9,010 nucleotides of DNA. Source: Caldithrix sp964468415 (GTDB lineage Bacteria > Calditrichota > Calditrichia > Calditrichales > Calditrichaceae). The translations under genes and the position numbers were made by a program. Shown one piece after another: positions 1 through 6,451 of the stretch. The notes below the pieces were generated by a model. It made no database searches and was not told where the DNA came from. It was given only the letters and a program-made list of their open reading frames with translations. How positions within the stretch are numbered: position 1 is the first letter of the stretch; each line of letters starts with the position of its first letter. The stretch spans positions 1-9,010 of the forward strand of contig CAYXUS010000226.1 in assembly GCA_964468415.1 (NCBI GenBank), given 5' to 3'.

Positions 1-1918
1 CCGAATTGTAGGCGTAAGCCGTTAACGCAAAATAATAGGTAGAGCCCCGATAGAGCGGCTGATTGTGCAGATAGTCCTTCCAAATAACCAAATGCCTTTG
101 CAACCCGCTATCCGGTCCATTAAATAGGGGTAGAATCATACGGCGTCCAAGCTCGCGAACGTAGCGCCAGGTATTTACCGTAGTCACCCCGTCTTGCACG
201 TCAATCGTAGCGATTTTGACCGCGCCGGGATCACTCACGTTTGCCTGCGGCGACGGCAACTGGTACACATTGTACCCTTCAAAGCGTAACGCACCCAGTT
301 CGAATTCTTCGGTTTCGCGAATGCGCTGTGTATCCCAGCCCCAGTTTAAAACCAGCTTGTCTTCCAGAGAGGTAGCTTTAACGGCCGGGGGAGACGGCGT
401 GTAAGTCAGCCGGGACAGCCCGTTATTACGATTGGCATTAAGAATATCACTGATTTCTTTCAGTTCGATGATGGCATTGCGGTTGCTGCTGCCCATTCCC
501 CCGATTACGGCTACCACAATGTCCTCCGTTTGGCCGGGCGCCAAACGGAACGGCCCCAGTGTGCCCGCAAAATGGCGGGATCCTGCGGGAAGATTGCTTC
601 CGGCTCCGTCCACATCTCCGTAACTGCCACCAGGATCGTTCACCGGATCACCGGAAAAGGGAAAACGTGTCACCTGGCCTTTCTGAGGACCGCTGCCTAT
701 TCTCCAGGGGATAGGATGCTCCGGATCGTTGATGGGTAAATACCCCTGCATAATATTGTACCAACCATAGGTAAAATCCGCATTACCCATTGGCGGATCG
801 CCAACTGCCTCTCCCGTGCAAAAGGCAAAGAACGAATGCAAAAACCGCGGCGTTCCCGAAGGCAATGGCGCCGCAAGGCTATCTACCGGCCCGGCAAGCA
901 ACAAATAACCGATAGCAGGCGGTGTTAGGCCGAATTTAAAATATTCCGCATCCACGGGATGTCCGTTGTAGGCGAACCACAAATTACGCAGCGTATCGCA
1001 GCCGACCAGATCGTCGCCATAGTCGCCCACGTCCGGATCGCCGGTTATTGCCACAAACATAGAATCCAACAAATAGGCTGATTTGTTAATCAAACGATAT
1101 TTGACAAAAACGGTTTGACTCAACGGAGTAAAGTCACCTTTGTACGTCCAAAGGGTGGTTTGCACTTCAAGCCCGATCGGGGGCACGCCGCTTAATTGCA
1201 GGGTTTTTGTCGTGTTCAGATCATTTGTTACAAACCAGATCACCTGATCGGCCCCGGCCATCCCCGGATAGTCCCCCTGCGTCGGGTCGGGAAAGCCTCC
1301 GGCATCAAAAACAGGATCGTACACTCCGTTTTTATTGACATCGTTATAAGGAGCACCCAGCTCTACCGGCCAATTTTTCCAATTATCGGCCAGCGTATTT
1401 TTCAGTTCGCTTATCATTTGCTCCGTAACCGCATTGCTGTCGATGTCAAAATAATAGGCGGCTTCACGCTTAAGTTGCGCTTGGCTTAATTGCTTCCAAT
1501 CTTTGCGAATAAAGTAGATTTTCACCTGTGGATCGTCCGAAGAAACGGGTGTTCCGTCGCTTTGAATCCAGCCGGGCTGCAATCCCGAACGATAATACGT
1601 ACCTCCAACTCGCAGCGGGCTGTCCGGAATTTTTTCGCCGGTTTTGGCATCTTTTAACCAGGCTCCCCAAAGCACACCCTGCATGTACAAAATATTGGCT
1701 GTACCTTTGGGGAAAATTCCTTTCGGCTTATAATGGTAGGCCAAAATTCCATTTGCATTGCTCCAGAACTCCCAATTGCCAACCGTCAAATCGGCATTAT
1801 CATGCAACGGTACTTCGGCTCCTGCTTCCGTTTTTGCAACCCGGGCCTCAAATTCTCGGGCAAACACATGGGTGGAAAAAATCAGGACGACGATTACAAA
1901 AGCTATTAATGTTTTCAT
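1..1918 (-). CDS. Large exported surface protein, 3' end missing (paralog of the neighbouring 1122-aa protein)
   Basis: The frame is open from an ATG at 1918 to the left edge, giving 639 visible codons without a stop, so the C-terminus is missing. Residues 1-20 form a signal peptide (MKTLIAFVIVVLIFSTHVFA) with likely cleavage before R21. Recognisable blocks follow: GNWEFW near 47, QPGWI near 114, a calcium-loop-like DVNKNGVYDP at 193-202, GDYPG...ADQVIW at 215-228, a GCDTLR...AYNG block near 306-318, and a fibronectin-III-like stretch from about 508 to the edge ending in PLYRGSTYYFALTAYAYN. Every block recurs in the same order in the gene just upstream, so the two are tandem paralogs. The ribosome site is modest (AAAGTGGG before the ATG). 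A C-terminal sorting domain like the paralog's is expected outside the window. Molecular function is unknown; a secreted or surface structural/adhesive role is inference. Confidence 0.9.
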   Translation of the reverse strand, partial: MKTLIAFVIVVLIFSTHVFAREFEARVAKTEAGAEVPLHDNADLTVGNWEFWSNANGILAYHYKPKGIFPKGTANILYMQGVLWGAWLKDAKTGEKIPDSPLRVGGTYYRSGLQPGWIQSDGTPVSSDDPQVKIYFIRKDWKQLSQAQLKREAAYYFDIDSNAVTEQMISELKNTLADNWKNWPVELGAPYNDVNKNGVYDPVFDAGGFPDPTQGDYPGMAGADQVIWFVTNDLNTTKTLQLSGVPPIGLEVQTTLWTYKGDFTPLSQTVFVKYRLINKSAYLLDSMFVAITGDPDVGDYGDDLVGCDTLRNLWFAYNGHPVDAEYFKFGLTPPAIGYLLLAGPVDSLAAPLPSGTPRFLHSFFAFCTGEAVGDPPMGNADFTYGWYNIMQGYLPINDPEHPIPWRIGSGPQKGQVTRFPFSGDPVNDPGGSYGDVDGAGSNLPAGSRHFAGTLGPFRLAPGQTEDIVVAVIGGMGSSNRNAIIELKEISDILNANRNNGLSRLTYTPSPPAVKATSLEDKLVLNWGWDTQRIRETEEFELGALRFEGYNVYQLPSPQANVSDPGAVKIATIDVQDGVTTVNTWRYVRELGRRMILPLFNGPDSGLQRHLVIWKDYLHNQPLYRGSTYYFALTAYAYNS

Positions 1919-1948
1919 GATTCACCCACTTTCATTAATTACACTAAC

Positions 1949-1970
1949 GTGGCGCGGCTTTCCAGGCCAC
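1949..1970 (-). other. GC-rich hairpin between the two paralogous genes
   Basis: The minus-strand transcript reads GTGGC...GCCAC, with an inner TGG/CCG extension around one C-C mismatch and an AAAG loop. It lies in the 130-base gap between the stop of the 1122-aa gene and the start of the next paralog. No T-tract follows, so it is not a standard intrinsic terminator. It could be an RNA-processing or attenuation element in a two-gene transcript, or chance. Confidence 0.3.
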
Positions 1971-2048
1971 ATAGCGAGCGCCAGTCTTGGTACGCTTTGC
2001 ACCGAAACAATCCATTCGGGGCAAACGAATTCAACCGAAAAAGTCGTT

Positions 2049-5000
2049 CTACCGCTCTGCCATAATGACCATTAACTTTAAGGTCTTGCTTTTTTGCAAT
2101 TCGGGCATGTCGATGTGCACAATGTACAACCCGCTGGCAATACGTCGGCCTTTGTCATTCGTTAAATTCCAGTGGTAAAACTGCGTTTCATCTTTCTTTT
2201 CCATCTTCTTTACCATAGCGCCATCCAGAGCAAATACCCGAATAATCGCATGTGCTGGCAAATGATTAAACGTAACACCCTGAGGCGGTCCGTTTGGGCT
2301 CCATTCGGCTCCGGCATAATAGGGATTGGGAAATACATTGATTTTTTCCACATCTTTTTTGGCCAGGGCCAAATTGTTCTCGATGCGTCCCGGAGCGGTA
2401 AAATAATATTTCAGGGAGTCATTCGGGCCTTTATAGGTAATAAACCGGATCACCGTTCCTACCTGCGGCAGGGTTCGCGCTCCGCCGAAATCGCAAATTA
2501 CGATGCGGGCCAGTACTTCTACGCTATGCCCCCACCATCCGTATGTCCACACATTGGAGGTCACATCGTTATAATAAGCCTGGTAACTTCCTTTATCATC
2601 TAACGGAAGACGGGCATAAATCCAATCCGTTGCCGGGTAACCGAGCGCAGCATCCGTACAGGTAAAATCGAATATCCCCACCGTTTCACCGCCGGAGTAC
2701 CCCCCGGTCAGGCACCGCACATCATCGAAACTATTATCATAGGTGCCAAAGCCCACATCCCAAATGGCAAAAGGTACCCTCGTAGCCGCCGTCTCCTTAA
2801 AATCATACCACCAGGCAAAAATGCCACCCCCCGGGGTAAAACGTAGCTCAAAATCATGGCCATCGGCATGGGCAATGCTGCGTTCAATGCGGGAAAGCTC
2901 TCCATTGCCTCCGCCCGCGCTAATGTAAAATTGATTCGGATCGGAAGGAGCACTTACGCTGTGCCAGACATTATTACCCTTAAACGGAGCTCCCGCATCA
3001 TCCCATTGGTCTTCAGGCAGCGGCCCATCCCCATTGGCTACTTCTACGATAGCCTTTATGCCTGGTTTATGTTTTCTAAACACCTTGATTTCCAATCCGT
3101 CGATGTACGCAATAGGGGGGCGAGCAATCTGGGACGAATCGCGAAGGGTAACTATTTCCTGACTCCTCAGAACCACTTCATTCTTGGTCACATCCCTTAA
3201 ATTCCAGACCAATTGCCCGTAATGGGATGAAAGGGTGTCATTGTCCTGATTAAAAAATACTTCGTATTTATGGCCTGTGGTCAAGGAAGGATCGGCCACA
3301 ACCACCCGACACTCCACATCGGCAATTCCTTGTTGCCGCACTTTCAGAACATCATCCGGCTTCGCCTCATAGCGCGTTCCCGGTTTAGGGCCTTGCAGGG
3401 TTACGGCAACAATTTGGGGCGATGATTCCATGCTGGGATACCGTTCGTAATTTTTATTATAATTGTACGCCGTGATAGCAAAATAATAGGTCGATCCGCG
3501 ATATAACGGACGATTGTTTACCGAATCCCAGCTTACCGTAAAATAATGTTTAATGCCCGAATCGCTTCCGTATTGCAGTGGTGCATAAATGACGCGCCGG
3601 TATTTCGGAGAATAGAAATAACCGTAAATACTCTTTACTCCGTCCACACGATCAAACGTGGCCAACCGTTTTACGCCGTCGTCGCTCAAACGGGCATCGA
3701 GTGAGGGAAGCTGGTACACCGTGTATCCCTCGAAAACGTAGCCGCCGTGAATCTCCTGTTCGATTTTTTGCAGAAGTTGCGAATCGATTCCCCAGTTCAA
3801 TACGATTTTATCATCAAACGGATTTCCCCGGGCTACCGGAGTGGCCGGAGGCTTGGGCATATCGGTAAGCAAATGCTTGTGCAAACGCTTTACGATAAGA
3901 TCCGTTTCCCATGTTTGCTCGAGCGAATTTAAACGATCTCTGCCCAATCCGCCGATGAGCGCCACAACTATATCCTGACGTTCACCCGGTTGCATGGTAA
4001 ACGGCCCGGAACTAAAAAATATTTGTCGTTCACCCGGCTTCCGGTTGACTCCCTGGCCGTCAATATCGCCATATTGAGCATGAGGATCGTCAATTGGATT
4101 GCCGGACAAAGGAAATTTTGTTATCTGGCCGTGCCTGGGACCAGAGGCAAAGCGCCAGGGCGCCGGATTTTTCAGATCGTACGCCAATAAAAATCCCCGC
4201 ATCAAATTGTACATTTGCAGGGTAAGATAAATGGTGCCCAGAGAACCGTTACAATCACCAAGTGCCAAATAGGAAAAAGAAGTCATTTTTAAATTTTTAT
4301 ATCCGAAACGATATTGGAAATCAAAAATCGCCGTATCTTGCGGATCGTTCGTTTGAATCATGGGACCCTGCAACAAATCGTAGGTTATGGCGGTCGGCTT
4401 CAAATCGAACTTTTGAAATTCCGGATCTTCATCCGTACCATTGTAAGCAAAGGCCAAACTACGCAGCGAGTCACAACCGGCCAAATCATTGTAATAACTG
4501 CCGATGTCCGGATCGGAAAAGAAGGAAACATACATGGAATCGAGCACAAATCCGGATTTGTTTATCAATTCCACCCGTTTAAAAATGACATTGCTTAATG
4601 GATTGTTGGCACCTTTGTACGTCCAATAGGTCAAATGCTCTTCCAGACCAATGGGTGCGGAACCGGACAAATAGCGGGTTTTGTTCCCGTCCAGATCGTT
4701 GGCTACCAGCCAGATTACCTGATCGGCTTGCCGAATTCCCGGGTAATCGCCACGGGTGGCGTCAGGGCACCCTAACGAATCCAATACGGGATCGTACATA
4801 CCATTACCGTTCATATCCACATACGGTGCGCCCAAATCCACCGGCCAATTACGCCAATCTTCTTCGTATTGGCTGCGCACCGCCTGCATCATCGCTTCCG
4901 TTACGGCAGAAGGATCCACATGATGCAAATAGGCGCAATCCGCTCGCAAATCCGCTTTGCTCAGGGTACGCCAATCGGGACGAATCCGGTAAATACGCAC

Positions 5001-5417
5001 CCGAGCGTCGCTCAGGTCTGCCGGCGAACCGTCGGCATTAATCCAACCGGGCTGCATGCCCACACGATAATAAATGCCACCTACTCGCGGAGTATCGCTC
5101 AGGGCAACGCCGGTAGTCTTGTCTTTTAAAATGGCACCCCAAAGCAGACCTTCCGTGTAAAGAACCCAGGTCTCTCCTTTCGGGAAATACCCACCGGGTA
5201 GTCTCTTTGCAGTATTGTAGGCGCTTAAACCGTCATAATTGGCCCAATATCCCCAATTGCCGATATTAAGCATGGTGTTTACTATTTGGGCATTCGCAAT
5301 TGTTGGTTGTACCTGCTCTTTTTGAAATTTCTCTTTTGGGAAAAGCATCCCGGGCAAGAGGAACAAAACTCCCCACCAATACAAAATGGCTCGGAAAGTA
5401 ACACGAGACTTTACCAC
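2049..5417 (-). CDS. Giant exported protein with FnIII-like region and C-terminal T9SS/FlgD-like sorting domain (1122 aa)
   Basis: The frame starts with GTG at 5417 behind a perfect AGGAGGT and ends at TAG (2051-2049). No alternative start lies nearby in frame. Residues 1 to about 27 are a signal-anchor-like segment (basic, then YWWGVLFLLPGMLF). Blocks shared with the left paralog are GNWGYW at 53, QPGWI at 122, a calcium-loop-like DMNGNGMYDP at 201-210, GDYPG...ADQVIW at 223-236, and GCDSLR...AYNG at 314-327. A fibronectin-III-like stretch spans about 523-654 and ends in PLYRGSTYYFAITAYNYN. The region from about 690 to 1010 is beta-rich and unassigned. Residues 1026-1122 (NVFPNPYY, VFALDGAMVKK, WNLTNDKGRRIASGLYIVHI, final KTLKLMVI) match the pattern of T9SS type A sorting or FlgD-Ig-like tails. 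It is therefore probably secreted and attached to the surface. The substrate or partner is unknown. Confidence 0.92.
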   Translation of the reverse strand: MVKSRVTFRAILYWWGVLFLLPGMLFPKEKFQKEQVQPTIANAQIVNTMLNIGNWGYWANYDGLSAYNTAKRLPGGYFPKGETWVLYTEGLLWGAILKDKTTGVALSDTPRVGGIYYRVGMQPGWINADGSPADLSDARVRIYRIRPDWRTLSKADLRADCAYLHHVDPSAVTEAMMQAVRSQYEEDWRNWPVDLGAPYVDMNGNGMYDPVLDSLGCPDATRGDYPGIRQADQVIWLVANDLDGNKTRYLSGSAPIGLEEHLTYWTYKGANNPLSNVIFKRVELINKSGFVLDSMYVSFFSDPDIGSYYNDLAGCDSLRSLAFAYNGTDEDPEFQKFDLKPTAITYDLLQGPMIQTNDPQDTAIFDFQYRFGYKNLKMTSFSYLALGDCNGSLGTIYLTLQMYNLMRGFLLAYDLKNPAPWRFASGPRHGQITKFPLSGNPIDDPHAQYGDIDGQGVNRKPGERQIFFSSGPFTMQPGERQDIVVALIGGLGRDRLNSLEQTWETDLIVKRLHKHLLTDMPKPPATPVARGNPFDDKIVLNWGIDSQLLQKIEQEIHGGYVFEGYTVYQLPSLDARLSDDGVKRLATFDRVDGVKSIYGYFYSPKYRRVIYAPLQYGSDSGIKHYFTVSWDSVNNRPLYRGSTYYFAITAYNYNKNYERYPSMESSPQIVAVTLQGPKPGTRYEAKPDDVLKVRQQGIADVECRVVVADPSLTTGHKYEVFFNQDNDTLSSHYGQLVWNLRDVTKNEVVLRSQEIVTLRDSSQIARPPIAYIDGLEIKVFRKHKPGIKAIVEVANGDGPLPEDQWDDAGAPFKGNNVWHSVSAPSDPNQFYISAGGGNGELSRIERSIAHADGHDFELRFTPGGGIFAWWYDFKETAATRVPFAIWDVGFGTYDNSFDDVRCLTGGYSGGETVGIFDFTCTDAALGYPATDWIYARLPLDDKGSYQAYYNDVTSNVWTYGWWGHSVEVLARIVICDFGGARTLPQVGTVIRFITYKGPNDSLKYYFTAPGRIENNLALAKKDVEKINVFPNPYYAGAEWSPNGPPQGVTFNHLPAHAIIRVFALDGAMVKKMEKKDETQFYHWNLTNDKGRRIASGLYIVHIDMPELQKSKTLKLMVIMAER

Positions 5418-5420
5418 GGT

Positions 5421-5427
5421 ACCTCCT
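5421..5427 (-). promoter_or_regulatory. Perfect Shine-Dalgarno site that fixes a GTG start
   Basis: The minus strand reads AGGAGGT, then ACC, then GTG at 5417. It is a full anti-16S match, with four bases between AGGAGG and the start. It supports GTG as initiator because no ATG or TTG lies in frame close by. Upstream (about 5428-5514) is AT-rich. A weak promoter-like pair on the minus strand (TTGCAA, 17 bases, TACTTT) can be picked out, but it is too degenerate to list separately. Confidence 0.8.
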
Positions 5428-5514
5428 AATAACAGAAAATTGAGGATGTAAAAGAAGGGATGGGAGGGTTAGCAAAAAAGTAGGGAAATTATTTCGAAAT
5501 TGCAAAAATTTTTG

Positions 5515-5549
5515 AAAAAAAATAAAAGCCATCCCGCAGGATGGCTTTT
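5515..5549 (-). terminator. Intrinsic terminator of the 131-aa gene
   Basis: An 11-bp perfect stem (AAAAGCCATCC at 5524-5534, GGATGGCTTTT at 5539-5549) closes a four-base loop. On the minus strand the stem is followed by A and then eight T residues (5522-5515). It starts 7 bases after the TAG of the 131-aa gene. It separates that gene from the giant surface-protein gene downstream, so the latter needs its own promoter in 5428-5514. The plus-strand side also has TTTTGTTTG, so it may act in both directions. Confidence 0.92.
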
Positions 5550-5556
5550 GTTTGAG

Positions 5557-5952
5557 CTATCTGGAAAGTCCGTTTAGAATTTTCGTGTACAAATTTAACA
5601 ATTCTTGCTCCGGATCGTCCGTAAAACACGCCTGAATTTCTTCGGCCGGTGTATTCAGCTTTTGCAAAAGTTGCCGGGCCTGATACCAAGTGGGCAACCA
5701 AACCAAACGGCGTCGCATCGATTGCTTGTTTCCCAGAAGTTTTTCAAAATGAGAAACATTTAGAACAAAATAAATATTATTGGGGAACGGCGACGAAACT
5801 TTTAAGGCCCGCGTGGGGTCCCACACAAAACATCCCGGATGCGGATCCCAAATCAACCCGTTTTCTTTTAAACTCTTGGCAAAAATACACACGCGTTCCG
5901 TAAAAGGAATAGGAGCTAAATCTTCTTTAGGATCAAATGGTGTCGACTTCAT
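5557..5952 (-). CDS. Hypothetical cytosolic protein, 131 aa, tryptophan- and proline-rich motifs
   Basis: ATG at 5952 follows GAGGAAGG closely, and the frame ends in TAG at 5559-5557, directly before a strong terminator. It is therefore a monocistronic unit. I do not recognise the family. There is no signal peptide and no membrane segment. Visible marks are a doubled WDP motif (35-37 and 44-46, with HPGCFV between), a hydrophobic strand NNIYFVLNV at 58-66, a basic MRRR at 79-82, then WLPTWYQARQLL at 85-96 and an acidic helix near 101-120. The C-terminal half (about 85-127) is probably helical. The gene diverges from the HTH operon across a 265-base gap. The clustered W, P and basic residues could suit protein or nucleic-acid binding, but that is speculation. 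The clear ribosome site and terminator make it a real gene. Confidence 0.82.
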   Translation of the reverse strand: MKSTPFDPKEDLAPIPFTERVCIFAKSLKENGLIWDPHPGCFVWDPTRALKVSSPFPNNIYFVLNVSHFEKLLGNKQSMRRRLVWLPTWYQARQLLQKLNTPAEEIQACFTDDPEQELLNLYTKILNGLSR

Positions 5953-6149
5953 ACCTTCCTCAGCTTTAATGGTTACCCTCGAATAATAAATCCGTTCAAA
6001 TTCGATCGTATCGCTTGTTCTCGTTATAATTTAATTAAAAATCCGGATAATTCCTAATCGAACATTACCCCACAAAGTTTAGATGAATAAACATCTGCAC
6101 ATTCTTTCACTCTCCATATCAAAAAATTTATTGGATAAAATTTAATAAA

Positions 6150-6194
6150 AAATGTAAACAATACTTGACATCAAGTAAACAATACATTACATTT
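6150..6194 (+). promoter_or_regulatory. Candidate operator: direct and inverted repeats around the HTH promoter
   Basis: An 11-base direct repeat GTAAACAATAC occurs at 6154-6164 and 6175-6185, exactly 21 bases apart (two helical turns). The copies flank an imperfect palindrome, CTTGA-CA-TCAAG (6164-6175), which contains the -35 box. An outer inverted pair AAATGTAA / TTACATTT (6150-6157 and 6187-6194) encloses everything. A third partial copy, AAACAAT, lies at 6201-6207. Binding here would block the -35 and -10 boxes, so autorepression by the HTH protein encoded just downstream is the likely use. The repeats are seen directly; the ligand is inferred. Confidence 0.6.
6165..6193 (+). promoter_or_regulatory. 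Sigma70-type promoter of the HTH operon
   Basis: A perfect -35 TTGACA (6165-6170), a 17-base spacer and a -10 TACATT (6188-6193, four of six matches) point to transcription starting near 6200, about 18 bases before the HTH start codon. It is the best promoter in the window. The rest of the 265-base divergent gap (5953-6149) is AT-rich. It holds an isolated TATAAT (6025-6030) without a -35 partner and a short AGATG...CATCT hairpin at 6081-6096. I found no convincing promoter there for the leftward 131-aa gene. Confidence 0.75.
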
Positions 6195-6217
6195 ACAAAG
6201 AAACAATTGAGGTTCGT

Positions 6218-6451
6218 ATGATGAAAAACTCCATTCGCTATTATCGGCACATACATGGGGAAATGACCCAACAGGCGTTGGCCGAGGCCGTCGGCGTAAC
6301 CCGGCAAACGATTATTGCCATCGAAAAGGGCAGTTTTAATCCCTCGGTCAAATTGGCGTTAAAAATCGCCCTGGTTTTCAATATTACGGTTGAAGACCTT
6401 TTTCAATTGGAAGAAAATGAACGTCCGTTAAAATCGGAGAAAACGTCATGA
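6218..6451 (+). CDS. Small Cro/CI-family (XRE) helix-turn-helix transcriptional regulator
   Basis: This 77-residue protein (76 if the second ATG at 6221 is used) follows GAGG at 6209-6212. That gives 5 bases of spacing to the first ATG and 8 to the second. Residues about 6-65 are a compact HTH_3-type domain: MTQQALAEAVGVTRQTIIAIEK (15-36) is the HTH core, with TRQTIIAIEKG as recognition helix. NPSVKLALKIALVFNITVEDLF (42-63) is the following helical pair. This is the short stand-alone type commonly found next to genes for DER-motif membrane proteins. It sits in an operon with such a gene, overlapping it by ATGA. Autorepression through the repeats in its own promoter is likely. The effector that relieves repression is unknown; no ligand-binding domain is present. 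Confidence 0.93.
   Translation: MMKNSIRYYRHIHGEMTQQALAEAVGVTRQTIIAIEKGSFNPSVKLALKIALVFNITVEDLFQLEENERPLKSEKTS

Noticed and set aside
1916..1936. Minus-strand six-codon frame ATGAAAGTGGGTGAATCA-TGA whose stop overlaps the start of the left surface-protein gene
   Set aside because: It could be a leader peptide by position, but it has no ribosome site of its own and contains the ribosome site of the real gene, so it is most likely accidental.
1196..2603. Several plus-strand frames (for example 1196-1489, 1528-1920, 1758-2075, 2172-2603) antisense to the surface-protein genes
   Set aside because: They lie opposite long, motif-rich coding frames, lack ribosome sites, and their products show no domain pattern. 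They are antisense shadows.
4598..5129. Plus-strand frames of 147 and 86 codons antisense to the N-terminal part of the 1122-aa gene
   Set aside because: They are fully antisense to the most conserved blocks of the paralog pair, with compositions rich in R, P and N typical of shadow frames and no ribosome site.
5266..5701. Two minus-strand frames (5266-5532 and 5489-5701) near the 131-aa gene
   Set aside because: They run across the strong terminator and overlap the better-supported genes in another frame, with no ribosome site of their own.
6025..6030. Perfect TATAAT on the plus strand in the divergent gap
   Set aside because: No -35-like hexamer lies 16-18 bases upstream, and a far better promoter sits closer to the HTH gene. 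It is probably chance in AT-rich DNA.
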